A stretch of DNA of 64,000 nt from Flavobacterium johnsoniae (GTDB lineage Bacteria > Bacteroidota > Bacteroidia > Flavobacteriales > Flavobacteriaceae): assembly GCF_001879205.1 (NCBI RefSeq), contig NZ_MLFK01000006.1, positions 310,001 through 374,000 of the forward strand, written 5' to 3'. Below the pieces are notes generated by a model. That model saw nothing but the letters and a program-made list of their open reading frames with translations. It made no database searches and was not told where the DNA came from. A program made the translations under genes and the position numbers. Each line of letters starts with the position of its first letter. Position 1 is the stretch's first letter. This document shows positions 1 to 9,514 of the stretch, piece by piece.

Positions 1-3000
1 TAGATTTCGACACTTTCGAACTTAAAAATCTAAGCGGCAATTTAAGATTAGGAGCAAAAGACAAACAAATTCAAGCGCCCAGTCTAGACACAACAGCCAT
101 AAAACAAGCCGGCTGGAAAGCCAGACTAAACAAAGTCAACATTCAAAATATAGCTTTTAAATTTGATGATATGCAGTCGAAACCGGTTCAAAAAGGAATC
201 GATTACAGCCACTTAGATTTAAGCAAATTCAATCTTGAAGCCGAGAAATTGTATTATGGAAATGATACGATTTCTGGAAATATAAAATCACTTGTTGCAA
301 CAGAAAAAAGCGGATTGAACATTCAGTCTTTAAAAACAGATTTTTTCTACGGGCCTAAAAATGCTTACTTGGATAATTTATATTTAAAAACGCCTCAAAC
401 ACTTGTAAAAGATAAAATTAAAGTAGAATACAAATCACTTGCCGCGCTGCAAAAAGACATTGCAAACCTTTCTGTTGATGCCAATTTGAATGACTCAAAA
501 ATTGGTTTCAAAGACATTTTATTATTTGTTCCTGACCTGCAGAAAACAAATCCGTTTAAAAGTAATCCAAATGCGATTTTGTATATAAACAGCCGTGTAA
601 GCGGAAAAGTAAAAGATTTAAATATTCCTTTGTTTGAAATGAGCGGTATCGGATCTACAAAGGTTTCCCTTTCGGGGAAGATAACCGGACTGCCTGATGC
701 TCAAAAAGCATATTATGACCTGAATATTAAAAGAATAGCCAGTACTTCAAAAGATATTAATTCGTTTGTTCCTGCAGGAACAATTCCAAAAAACATACAG
801 CTTCCATCGCAGTTAAATCTGCAGGGAAAATTTAAAGGTTCTGTTCAAAATTTCAAGACCAATCTGACTTTAAACAGCAGTTTCGGAAATGCAAAAGTAG
901 ATGCGTTATTTGACCAGCGTGTTAAGAAAAAAGAGAAATACGATGCATCAGTTTATCTGCTTGATTTTGATTTAGGAAGATTAATCAAAAATGATTCGAT
1001 TGGAAAAATTACGCTGAAAGCAAAAGTAAAAGGAAAAGGTCTGGATCCCAAAACGGCTCAGGCAGAATTGGACGGAATTGTACAAAAAGCAGTTTTCAAC
1101 AGATACACATACAGGGATTTGGCTTTAAAAGGAAATATTGCAAATGGTTCATTCGCAGTAAAATCAGGAATGCAGGATCCAAATTTAAATTTTGATTTGG
1201 CAGCGAGCGGCAATACGCAGGAAAAGTATCCTTCAATAAAATTAAAATTAAATCTGGATATTGCCGATCTTGAAAAACTGAATCTTCATGCTGGACCAAT
1301 GAAGCTCCGAGGCAATGTAGACGCCGATATTGCCAATAGCAATCCGGATTTTTTGAATGGAAAGGTGTTTTTGTCAAATATTCAGGTTTTACAGGATAAA
1401 GAACCAATTGTTCTGGATTCGGTTCGTGTTATTGCTTTTTCGGATAACACTCGAAACAACATTAAAATATCCTCTCAGTTTTTAAAAGCAGAAGTGGATG
1501 GAAAATACAAATTGACCACATTGACAGCGGCAATAAAAAAATCATTGTCAAAATACATCGATTTGAAAACTCCAAAAGTAAATGGAGAATCTGACGAACA
1601 AAGATTAGCTTTTACTTTAACGGTTGATAACGACCCAATTCTTTTCAAATTAATTCCAAAGCTGACAGGATTAGAGCCAATTAAAATTACCGGAAAATAC
1701 AATAATGTAACCGATTCTTTAGAAATAAGAGGAACAATTCCAAGAATCGTATACGCAGATAATACAATTGCCGACGGGAAAATTAATATTGAAGCCAAAG
1801 AAAATGCTTTAGAATATTCGGTTTCTGTTGCTACAATCGAAAGCGGTTCATTAAAAGTTCCGTTTACCAGTTTGTCCGGAAAAGTTGAGAATAATATTTT
1901 AACTTATGCACTTGAAGTTCAGGATTCAAAAGAAAAACCACAATATTTTATTGCCGGAGAATTTAAAGCGGAAGATTCTAAAAACATTTTTAAAATCGAT
2001 GCGGAAAATTTCATTTTAAATTATGATAAGTGGAATATAGATCCGGAAAATGCGATTGAATTTGGAGGTAAAAGATTGTACGTGAACAAATTTTTCCTTA
2101 ATAATAACGGAAACGAGTTGAAAGTTCAGTCGCAGGGAACGCAGGAAAATGCACCATTGCAAGTCGATTTTGTAAACTTCAAAATCGAAACCATTATGAA
2201 TATTGTCAAAAAAGACAAATTGTTAATGCAGGGATTGATCAACGGAAATGCTGTTGTTGAAAATGTCATGACGAGTCCGACCTTTACTTCAGATTTAAAA
2301 ATAGATGATTTTGCTTTTAGAGGAGAAGCTGTTGGCGATATTGCCATAAAAGTCGATAATAAAACTACTAATTTACTTAACGCCGATGTAGCCCTTACAG
2401 GTGAAGGGAATGAAGTAAACCTGACCGGAAATTATAGAATGGATGATGGAAATCTTGATTTTAATTTAGATTTAAGGAAACTTTTTATCAAAAGCATTCA
2501 GGGTTTTACAATGGGTAATGTTACAGAAGGAACAGGCTATTTGTCTGGAAATTTTAAAATTGTAGGTAATGCATCAAGTCCAAAAGTATCGGGTGAATTA
2601 AACTTTAACGATACCGGTTTTAGAATCACACAGCTGAATTCATTCTTTAAAACAGATCAGGAAAAAATCACTTTTAATAATGATGTAATCACCTTTGATA
2701 AATTTACGCTTAACGACGAAAACGATAATCAATTATCTGTAGACGGAACCATTCAGTCTCCGGATTTCAAGAATTATAATTTTGGTTTAGTAGTTACTGC
2801 AGACGATTTTAGAGCTATCCATTCTAAAGAAGCTGATAATGATTTGTTCTATGGAGATATGTTTTTAGATACTAAACTAAATATTAAAGGAAATCTTGAC
2901 AGCCCCGTTATTGACGGAACCATAAAAATTAATAAAGAAACCAATTTTACGGTTGTAATGCCGCAGTCTGACCCTTCGATTGCTGACCGTGAAGGAATTG

Positions 3001-4253
3001 TGGAGTTTGTTGATGAAGATAATATGTATTTGAAACAAACAGTCGATTTGCAAAACAAACTGGATCAGTCTGAAGTAAAAGGAATGGATGTAAATGTGGC
3101 CATTTCGATTGATAAAGAAGCTGAATTGACTTTGTTAATCGATAAGGCGAATGGTGATTATTTGAATTTGAAAGGCGAAGCCGAATTGGTTGGAGGTATC
3201 GATAAATCAGGAAAAACAACTTTGACTGGTAAATATGAGTTTTCGGACGGAGCTTATGAAATGAATTTTAACGGAATCAAAAGAAAATTTGATATCCAGA
3301 AAGGAAGCTATATTACCTGGAATGGTGAGCCTACAATGGCGAATCTAAATATTACGGCTGTTTATAAAGTAAATGCCGCACCAATTGATTTATTAGGAAA
3401 CCAGCTTGGAAACGATGATCCGGCCATAAGAAACAGATACAAACAAAAACTTCCGTTTCAGACTTTATTGAAAATGAAAGGGGAGTTGATGAAACCGGAT
3501 ATCTCTTTCGGAATTGTACTTCCGGATGGTAATTATGATGTTTCTTCGGATGTGGTGACCCTGACGCAGACTAAACTGAAACAATTAGAACAAGATCCTG
3601 CAGAATTAAATAAACAGGTTTTTGCTCTTTTATTATTGAACCGATTTGTGGGCGAAAATCCGTTTGCAAGCGAAAGCGGCGGTACAAATGCAGAATCTTT
3701 GGCCAGACAAAGTGTGAGCAAGATTCTTTCACAGCAACTGAACAATCTTGCCGGCGAATTGATTACCGGATTTGAAGTCAACTTCGATTTAGAATCTACA
3801 GAAGATTATACTTCCGGAACAATGGAAAACAGAACTGATTTAAATGTTGCTGTTTCTAAAAAACTACTGGATGACCGATTGAAAGTCACCGTAGGAAGCA
3901 GTTTTGGCGTTGAAGGTGCAGAACGTGCAAACGAAGAAAGCACCAATATTGCGGGAGATGTGGCATTGGATTATCAGCTTACTAAAGACGGCCGCTATAT
4001 GGTGCGTGCCTACAGAAAAAATCAATATCAGGTAGCAGTTGAAGGCCAGGTTGTAGAAACGGGTGTCGCTTTTATTATCACGATGAGTTACAATAAATTC
4101 AGAGAGCTTTTTCATCGTTCAGAACAAGAAAAACAAATGATAAAAGAAGAAAAACTTCGTAAAGAGAAACAAAAGCAAAAAGAGAAAGAAGAAAAAGAAT
4201 TAAAAGAGAATCAGGAAGAAAATAAAATTGAAGGCAATGAACAAAAAACATAA
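1..4253 (+). CDS. tamB: Translocation and assembly module protein TamB, 5' cut by window edge
   Basis: The reading frame is open from base 3 with no start needed, so the gene begins left of the window; about 1416 codons are visible. The product is a long, repetitive, beta-rich protein of the TamB/AsmA-like kind. It ends in the TamB (DUF490) domain, with the characteristic late segment around SKKLLDDRLKVTVGSSFGVE. These proteins span the periplasm as a lipid-conducting groove and help outer membrane proteins or lipids reach the outer membrane. After the domain comes a tail of about 40 Lys/Glu-rich residues, probably helical. The stop codon overlaps the start of the next gene, tamL, which encodes the outer membrane partner, so the two are almost certainly translated together. 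The N-terminal anchor is outside the window. Confidence 0.9.
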   Translation, partial: DFDTFELKNLSGNLRLGAKDKQIQAPSLDTTAIKQAGWKARLNKVNIQNIAFKFDDMQSKPVQKGIDYSHLDLSKFNLEAEKLYYGNDTISGNIKSLVATEKSGLNIQSLKTDFFYGPKNAYLDNLYLKTPQTLVKDKIKVEYKSLAALQKDIANLSVDANLNDSKIGFKDILLFVPDLQKTNPFKSNPNAILYINSRVSGKVKDLNIPLFEMSGIGSTKVSLSGKITGLPDAQKAYYDLNIKRIASTSKDINSFVPAGTIPKNIQLPSQLNLQGKFKGSVQNFKTNLTLNSSFGNAKVDALFDQRVKKKEKYDASVYLLDFDLGRLIKNDSIGKITLKAKVKGKGLDPKTAQAELDGIVQKAVFNRYTYRDLALKGNIANGSFAVKSGMQDPNLNFDLAASGNTQEKYPSIKLKLNLDIADLEKLNLHAGPMKLRGNVDADIANSNPDFLNGKVFLSNIQVLQDKEPIVLDSVRVIAFSDNTRNNIKISSQFLKAEVDGKYKLTTLTAAIKKSLSKYIDLKTPKVNGESDEQRLAFTLTVDNDPILFKLIPKLTGLEPIKITGKYNNVTDSLEIRGTIPRIVYADNTIADGKINIEAKENALEYSVSVATIESGSLKVPFTSLSGKVENNILTYALEVQDSKEKPQYFIAGEFKAEDSKNIFKIDAENFILNYDKWNIDPENAIEFGGKRLYVNKFFLNNNGNELKVQSQGTQENAPLQVDFVNFKIETIMNIVKKDKLLMQGLINGNAVVENVMTSPTFTSDLKIDDFAFRGEAVGDIAIKVDNKTTNLLNADVALTGEGNEVNLTGNYRMDDGNLDFNLDLRKLFIKSIQGFTMGNVTEGTGYLSGNFKIVGNASSPKVSGELNFNDTGFRITQLNSFFKTDQEKITFNNDVITFDKFTLNDENDNQLSVDGTIQSPDFKNYNFGLVVTADDFRAIHSKEADNDLFYGDMFLDTKLNIKGNLDSPVIDGTIKINKETNFTVVMPQSDPSIADREGIVEFVDEDNMYLKQTVDLQNKLDQSEVKGMDVNVAISIDKEAELTLLIDKANGDYLNLKGEAELVGGIDKSGKTTLTGKYEFSDGAYEMNFNGIKRKFDIQKGSYITWNGEPTMANLNITAVYKVNAAPIDLLGNQLGNDDPAIRNRYKQKLPFQTLLKMKGELMKPDISFGIVLPDGNYDVSSDVVTLTQTKLKQLEQDPAELNKQVFALLLLNRFVGENPFASESGGTNAESLARQSVSKILSQQLNNLAGELITGFEVNFDLESTEDYTSGTMENRTDLNVAVSKKLLDDRLKVTVGSSFGVEGAERANEESTNIAGDVALDYQLTKDGRYMVRAYRKNQYQVAVEGQVVETGVAFIITMSYNKFRELFHRSEQEKQMIKEEKLRKEKQKQKEKEEKELKENQEENKIEGNEQKT

Positions 4254-6552
4254 TCATATAGAAAATTGGTATGTAAAGTATTTTGTACTGTTTTGCCTGT
4301 TTTTTGTTTTAGGCTGCAGTAATACAAAATATTTACCGGAAGGCGATTTACTTTACACCGGAGGTTCTGTAACGGTCAAAGATTCTTTGATAAAGAAAAA
4401 ACAAAGAAAAGCACTCGAAACAGAATTGGAGGACTTATTACGCCCAAAACCCAACAAACAATTTTTAGGGTTGCGTCCTAAATTATGGATTTATAATATT
4501 GCCGGAGAACCTAAAAAACAAAAAGGAACCAGATATTGGCTTCGTAATAAAGTAGGTGAAGCGCCTGTACTTTTCAGTAAAGTCGATTTAGATTACAATG
4601 CTTCTGTTCTACGAAATTTTACCGAAAACCGCGGTTATTTTAAAACCCGTGTCAGCGCTGATTCTACCGTTCGTAATAAACGAGTTACAGCAGAATATAC
4701 CGTTATACCCAAAAAACAATACATCATTAAAAGCGTGACTTTTCCTGATGATTCCCTGGCAATGTCCAGAATTATTGGAAGATCAAGCCGAAGAAGTTTA
4801 TTGAAAGTTGGAAAACCATACGATTTAGATATCATAAAAGCCGAAAGAGAACGAATTGACGCAAGACTTAAAGAGAAAGGCTATTTCTACTTTAATCCGG
4901 ATTATCTTTTGGCACAGGTAGACAGCAGTAAAGGTGATCATGAAGTAAAAATCAGACTGGTAATTAAACCAGATACACCGCCCAAAGCCCTTACAGCTTA
5001 TAAGATCAATAACATTTTTGTTTATCCTAATTATTCTCTTTCAAATGACAGCGTTGTTTACAGACGAAAAAATATAACAAAGTATAAAGACTTCACGATT
5101 ATTGATACAACGGAAACTTTTAAACCAAGAGTTTACGATCGAACCATATATTTCAAAAAAGGGGATTTATATAACAGAAAAGACCATAATCTAACCCTTA
5201 ATCGGTTTGTAAATCTGGGTACTTTTAGTTTTGTTAAAAATGAATTTAAACCATCAGACAGTATAAAAAATGCTTTAGATTCCTATTACTATCTAACACT
5301 TCTGCCTAAAAAGTTCATTAGGGTCGAGGTTTTAGGGAAAACAAATTCAGCCAGTTATACCGGTACAGAATTAAATGTAAACTGGAACAACCGAAATTTA
5401 CTTAAAGGAGCAGAATTATTTACCGTTTCCGTTTTTGGCGGTGCCGATTTTCAGCTGGGCGGTGTAAATAAGGGAAAAAATATTTATAAACTGGGAGCTG
5501 AAACCAGTTTGACCTGGCCGAGATTTATAACGCCGTTTAATATTGAAGGAAACAGCGAATATGTGCCAAGAACAAAAGCAACTTTACGCTATGAATATCA
5601 AAAAAGAACACAGTTGTATGCACTTAATTCTTTTAATACGTCTTTTGGATATTTGTGGAAAGAAAACATCAGGAAAGAACATCAGCTAAATGTAATAGAT
5701 GTAACCTACGTGAGTCCAAATCATGTTACGCCGGAGTATTTAGAAGATATTAAAGATGATGCTGCTCTGGGGAAAGTAATTGAGAAACAGCTTATTTTTG
5801 GCCCAACTTATAATTACACCTACACAAACACGATGCAGAAACGCCGAAAAAACACGATCTATTTTAATGGAGAATTAGATTTGGCGGGAAATATAACGGG
5901 TTTAGTTACAGGTGCAGATTATAAAGACAATGTAAAAACCATATTTGATGTTCCGTTTAGCCAATATGTAAAAATCAGAACCGATTTCAGGCATTATTTA
6001 AAGCTTGGGAAAGAAAGCGAATTAGCCAGCAGATTAATTGTAGGTGCAGGAATTGCTTACGGAAATTCAAGGACCCTGCCAACATCAAAACAATTTGTAG
6101 TAGGAGGAACCAATAGTATTCGCGCTTTTAGAGCCAGAACTTTAGGGCCTGGAAGTTATGTAATTCCGCCAACAACAAACAACAATTATACACCAGATCA
6201 ATCGGCAGATTTAAAATTGGAATTTAATACAGAATACAGAGCAAAGCTGTTTAGTATTGTAAGGGGAGCAGTGTTTATCGATGCGGGAAATATTTGGCTT
6301 TTACACGCTGATCCTGATAAACCCGGAGCAGAAATCTCAAAAGATTTTATGAAACAAATGGCAATTGGCGCCGGTGCGGGATTACGTTTCGATTTGTCAT
6401 TCTTGGTTTTAAGAACTGATTTAGCTTTTCCTCTTAGAAATCCAGCACTGCCAGATGGACAGCGCTGGGTAATTGATGATATTAATTTCGGAAGCGGACC
6501 ATGGCGAAAAGACAACCTGATTTTAAATATTGCGATTGGATATCCGTTCTAA
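4237..6552 (+). CDS. tamL: TamL, lipoprotein Omp85-family outer membrane protein (TamA/BamA-like)
   Basis: A 771-residue Omp85 family protein. The N-terminus carries a hydrophobic stretch ending in VLGC, a lipobox with Cys27, so it is a lipoprotein; the lipoprotein variant of TamA found in Bacteroidota is called TamL. POTRA-like repeats follow, then a C-terminal beta-barrel ending in Phe. The conserved loop around residues 625-645 (GGTNSIRAFRARTLGPGSY) fits the Omp85 lid-lock loop. It should sit in the outer membrane and work with TamB in envelope assembly. The ATG at 4237 is preferred over a TTG three codons upstream because it gives a cleaner start; either way the gene overlaps the tamB stop. 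Confidence 0.9.
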   Translation: MNKKHNHIENWYVKYFVLFCLFFVLGCSNTKYLPEGDLLYTGGSVTVKDSLIKKKQRKALETELEDLLRPKPNKQFLGLRPKLWIYNIAGEPKKQKGTRYWLRNKVGEAPVLFSKVDLDYNASVLRNFTENRGYFKTRVSADSTVRNKRVTAEYTVIPKKQYIIKSVTFPDDSLAMSRIIGRSSRRSLLKVGKPYDLDIIKAERERIDARLKEKGYFYFNPDYLLAQVDSSKGDHEVKIRLVIKPDTPPKALTAYKINNIFVYPNYSLSNDSVVYRRKNITKYKDFTIIDTTETFKPRVYDRTIYFKKGDLYNRKDHNLTLNRFVNLGTFSFVKNEFKPSDSIKNALDSYYYLTLLPKKFIRVEVLGKTNSASYTGTELNVNWNNRNLLKGAELFTVSVFGGADFQLGGVNKGKNIYKLGAETSLTWPRFITPFNIEGNSEYVPRTKATLRYEYQKRTQLYALNSFNTSFGYLWKENIRKEHQLNVIDVTYVSPNHVTPEYLEDIKDDAALGKVIEKQLIFGPTYNYTYTNTMQKRRKNTIYFNGELDLAGNITGLVTGADYKDNVKTIFDVPFSQYVKIRTDFRHYLKLGKESELASRLIVGAGIAYGNSRTLPTSKQFVVGGTNSIRAFRARTLGPGSYVIPPTTNNNYTPDQSADLKLEFNTEYRAKLFSIVRGAVFIDAGNIWLLHADPDKPGAEISKDFMKQMAIGAGAGLRFDLSFLVLRTDLAFPLRNPALPDGQRWVIDDINFGSGPWRKDNLILNIAIGYPF

Positions 6553-6579
6553 AAAGTTTTTTTTATCATGATTTTTTTA

Positions 6580-6704
6580 CCACAAATTTCACGAATTACA
6601 CTAATTAGTAGTTTGCGCATAATTATCAATTTCACGAATTTATAATTCGTGAAATTGATAGAAAAACACAAAGTTGAGATTAGTGTAATTCGTGAAATTC
6701 GTGG
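6580..6704. repeat. Nested palindromic intergenic repeat (CACGAATT family)
   Basis: Outer arms CCACAAATTTCACGAATTAC (from 6580) and their near-complement ending GTGG at 6704 enclose a second, perfect 17-bp inverted repeat. Its arms are TATCAATTTCACGAATT at 6624-6640 and AATTCGTGAAATTGATA at 6644-6660, with a 3-base loop. A relative with the same GCCACGAATT ends lies at 14325-14405. It fills most of the gap between tamL and the DUF4230 gene and could fold into a cruciform or a long RNA hairpin. Further fragments (AATTCGTGGCGAA) follow to about 6730. Confidence 0.8.
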
Positions 6705-6774
6705 CGAAAGAAAAAATAATTCGTGGCGAAAAAATCTAAAAAAAAGAAGTAAATTGGTCTAATAAAATAATAGA

Positions 6775-7404
6775 ATGCAAAATTTAGTAAAGAGAATAAT
6801 AGTTTTTGCTGCGGTTGTACTTTTGATCGTTTTGGCTTTCAAATATTGTCAATTCAAAAAAGACGACGATTCTACAATCGATTATAATACCAATTTAATT
6901 CAGCAGCAAATTTTAAATGTGGGAAAGCTGGTGGTCACTGAGGGACATTTTTCAGAAGTGATCACGTATAAAAACCAGCAGAAATATTTAATGGATATGG
7001 TTTCTTTTGAAAAGAAAGCATTAGTTGTCGTAAATGCAAATGTTACCGTTGCTTACGATTTGCATAAAATGAAATACGACATCGACGAAAAAAACAAAAC
7101 GATTACGATTTTAAATATTCCAAAAGAAGAAATAACAATCAACCCTGATATTCAGTTTTATGATGTAGAACAAAGTAAACTGAATCCTTTTACGGGAGAC
7201 GATTATAATAAAATCAACAAATCTGTAAAAGCCAACCTGGCGAAAAAAATTGAAAAATCTACCTTAAAATCAAATGCCCAAAACCGACTTATCAGCGAAT
7301 TGTCTAAGATTTTAATTTTAACCAACTCAATGGGCTGGAAATTACAATACGAAGGAAAAACAATCGAATCTGATAAAGATTTTACTGAAGATTTGAAATT
7401 GTAA
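6775..7404 (+). CDS. DUF4230 domain protein, membrane-anchored
   Basis: 209 residues. A single hydrophobic helix at about residues 7-25 is followed by an extracytoplasmic domain matching the DUF4230 family, which is common in Bacteroidota and Firmicutes and has no assigned function. The pattern of beta strands around residues 45-120 (KLVVTEGHFSEVITYKN, then VVNANVTVAYDL) is typical of the family. The gene stands alone between two repeat-rich gaps. The first ATG after the repeat is the only sensible start. Nothing in the neighbourhood gives a role. Confidence 0.75.
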   Translation: MQNLVKRIIVFAAVVLLIVLAFKYCQFKKDDDSTIDYNTNLIQQQILNVGKLVVTEGHFSEVITYKNQQKYLMDMVSFEKKALVVVNANVTVAYDLHKMKYDIDEKNKTITILNIPKEEITINPDIQFYDVEQSKLNPFTGDDYNKINKSVKANLAKKIEKSTLKSNAQNRLISELSKILILTNSMGWKLQYEGKTIESDKDFTEDLKL

Positions 7405-7461
7405 GAGGAAGGTTCAATCCCGAGGCTTCGGGACAGAGTAGCAAAGGTTCAAAGGTTTTTT

Positions 7462-7617
7462 GCCACAGATTAAGGGATTAAAATGATTTTTGCATTTGAA
7501 AATATCTCAAAAAGATTGTGGAAATCTTTGCTAAAAATAAAACCTGCGTAATCCGTTTAAATCTGCACAATCCGTGGGCAAAATAAAAAACTTTGTGCCT
7601 TAGTGCCTTTGTGGCAA
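7462..7617. repeat. Dispersed intergenic repeat reaching into the phenylalanine hydroxylase stop
   Basis: An imperfect inverted repeat runs from GCCACAGATTAAGGGATTA near 7462 to the matching AATCTGCACAATCCGTGGGC around 7560-7580. The motif CTTTGTGCCTTAGTGCCTTT (7591-7610) and GTGGCAAA come next. These sentences of sequence are a familiar intergenic repeat type in Flavobacterium. The element runs past the end of the hydroxylase gene on the minus strand: the stop codon and last few codons (LPQRH) lie inside it. Just upstream, 7420-7433 holds a short TCCCGAGGCTTCGGGA palindrome. Confidence 0.65.
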
Positions 7618-9375
7618 ATGAGGCAAAGAACTATCAAAAATCAAATCCAAACCGCCAGCAATTAAATGCGCAATTTCAGGACGTTTTTCTTTCAGTTGGT
7701 CTAAATGAACTAATACCTCCTGCAAAAGTTGTTTTTCATCTGAATCTTTCAAAAGTTCTGCAATCTCAACAGACAATAACCAATCATTTGGATGGCTTTT
7801 TTTTAGGTTTTCAAAAATAGATTTCAGCTCTGTTTTAGAAGTTTTATTTTTTCTGATATCTCTAACTGACGCATATAAATTCTCCAATTCATCACGTTCA
7901 TCAGTATGTTTTGCTTTTATGGTTTTAGTTGTCGGAACAATATTTATTAAATCAAAACTGTTTACATCAGCTGGGCCAGAAAAAGCAGAAATCACTTTTT
8001 TACCAATTGCCATATCGTAATTTCCCCAATCAGGCTGAAACAAAATAGTTTCGCCATGAGTTACGGTACAATTTCTAAAACTAATCAGGATAATTTCACC
8101 GTGTAAATTTCGGGATCCCGTAATAATTTCACCTTCCACAATAATATTGCCTTCAAATTCCAGTTTTACCGTTTCATTCTCTACAATACTGTAAGCCTGC
8201 AAATCTTTTGGACTCATGTCTTCAATTGCCAGATTAAAACCTTTCAGTTTACCAATCGGACTTCCAAATCCGTGAGGATGCGTTAAAGTTCCGTGTCCTA
8301 CCAATTCTTTTTCACGATAAGACAAGGCTGTTTTTCCCGTTGTTTGAATGTAAACCGGTTTTCCTTCCTCTTCAATAACATTTGTGAAAACTCCTGAAAT
8401 TTGCAAACCAGTACTCAGCTCAATTGTACCCAGAGCATTCGACTGAATTAGTTTCTTAATTCCCGAAAGGCCTCCGGTACGCAAGGCCATTTTATTTGCA
8501 AACTCTTCCAGAACCAGACTTAAATAAGAAAAAGTTGGTGTTACATAAAGTTGAGGCTGTAATTGCGTAATATCAAAATTCTGATTCGCTGCTGAAATAT
8601 CATAAGGTATTTTCTTTACATTATCAGTCATGCACCAGGCACTTTCCCCAATTGAAGAAAGTAATCCGGCGCCGTAAATTTTTGGATCTTCAACCGTTCC
8701 AATCAAACCATATTCAACGGTCCACCAATGCAGGTTTCGAATTTGGGCCATTTCAGACAATTCGCCCATATCATTTTGCAAATCGGCAACCGCTTTTTCG
8801 GCTTCGTCAATTTTTTCCTGAGGAGTATCTTCAGCTTCTTTTAAAATAGAAAGCAGTCGAATCGCTTCATACATCTGATAATCTTTGTGAGATGAAATCG
8901 CCTTGCAGCCAATTTCACCAAAACGTCTCAAATATTCAGCATATTCAGGATTGGCAATAATAGGAGCGTGGCCGGCACCTTCATGAATAATGTCTGGTGC
9001 GGGTGTATATTCAATATGTTCTAATTGTCTGATATCTGATGCAATAACCAAAACGTTATAAGCCTGAAACTCCATAAAAGCATTTGGCGGAATAAATCCG
9101 TCAACCGCAACGGCCGCCCAGCCAATTTCAGTTAGAATACGATTCATACCATACATACTCGGAATAGAATCAATTTCGATTCCGGTTTTGCGCAGACCAT
9201 CTAAATAAGAATGATGGGCAACTTTCGAAAGATAATCTACGTTTTTGCGCATAACATATCGCCAAACCGCTTGGTTAATAGGAGTGTAGTCGCTATAATC
9301 TTGAGGCTTAATAAATTGCTTTAAATGTTTTGGCAATCGCTCTAATAACGGATTGGTTTCTATAGATGCATTCAT
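7600..9375 (-). CDS. phhA: Phenylalanine 4-monooxygenase, long Bacteroidota form
   Basis: 591 residues. The first 300 or so match the aromatic amino acid hydroxylase fold, which uses non-haem iron, tetrahydropterin and O2 to make tyrosine from phenylalanine. The iron ligands are visible: His131 and His136 in HEGAGH, and Glu221 in HWWTVEYGL. Between them is an insertion of about 45 residues, rich in Glu/Lys helices, that shorter enzymes lack. Residues from about 310 onward form a C-terminal region that I cannot match to the classical enzymes; it is seen in long-form homologues but its role is unclear. The final residues and stop codon come from a dispersed repeat. The start is the ATG at 9375. 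A pterin-recycling gene is not adjacent. Confidence 0.88.
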   Translation of the reverse strand: MNASIETNPLLERLPKHLKQFIKPQDYSDYTPINQAVWRYVMRKNVDYLSKVAHHSYLDGLRKTGIEIDSIPSMYGMNRILTEIGWAAVAVDGFIPPNAFMEFQAYNVLVIASDIRQLEHIEYTPAPDIIHEGAGHAPIIANPEYAEYLRRFGEIGCKAISSHKDYQMYEAIRLLSILKEAEDTPQEKIDEAEKAVADLQNDMGELSEMAQIRNLHWWTVEYGLIGTVEDPKIYGAGLLSSIGESAWCMTDNVKKIPYDISAANQNFDITQLQPQLYVTPTFSYLSLVLEEFANKMALRTGGLSGIKKLIQSNALGTIELSTGLQISGVFTNVIEEEGKPVYIQTTGKTALSYREKELVGHGTLTHPHGFGSPIGKLKGFNLAIEDMSPKDLQAYSIVENETVKLEFEGNIIVEGEIITGSRNLHGEIILISFRNCTVTHGETILFQPDWGNYDMAIGKKVISAFSGPADVNSFDLINIVPTTKTIKAKHTDERDELENLYASVRDIRKNKTSKTELKSIFENLKKSHPNDWLLSVEIAELLKDSDEKQLLQEVLVHLDQLKEKRPEIAHLIAGGLDLIFDSSLPHLPQRH

Positions 9376-9428
9376 TTCGAAAACGTTGTAGATTAGAATG
9401 TAAAATTACGAATTTAGACCGCTAATTT

Positions 9429-9444
9429 TTGATGTTCATCACAA
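9429..9444. promoter_or_regulatory. Operator-like inverted repeat upstream of the hydroxylase gene
   Basis: TTGATGTTCATCACAA contains the inverted repeat TGATG-TT-CATCA, 55-70 bases upstream of the hydroxylase start. The position suits a regulator binding site, but no regulator is named by the sequence and the half-sites are short. Confidence 0.25.
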
Positions 9445-9514
9445 TATTTTTATTCGAAAGTGTTTTTTATTGCATTTTTATAGATTTTATCAACTCGGAA
9501 GAAAGAGAATTTTT

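Noticed and set aside
1096..1407. Minus-strand frames opposite tamB
   Set aside because: Several antisense frames occur across tamB, all without plausible starts, signals or domains.
4228..4236. TTG start for tamL
   Set aside because: Three extra codons with no conserved value; the ATG at 4237 is the usual choice.
7593..7820. Plus-strand frame of 75 codons near the phenylalanine hydroxylase end
   Set aside because: It is antisense to the hydroxylase and begins inside a dispersed repeat; no family pattern or promoter.
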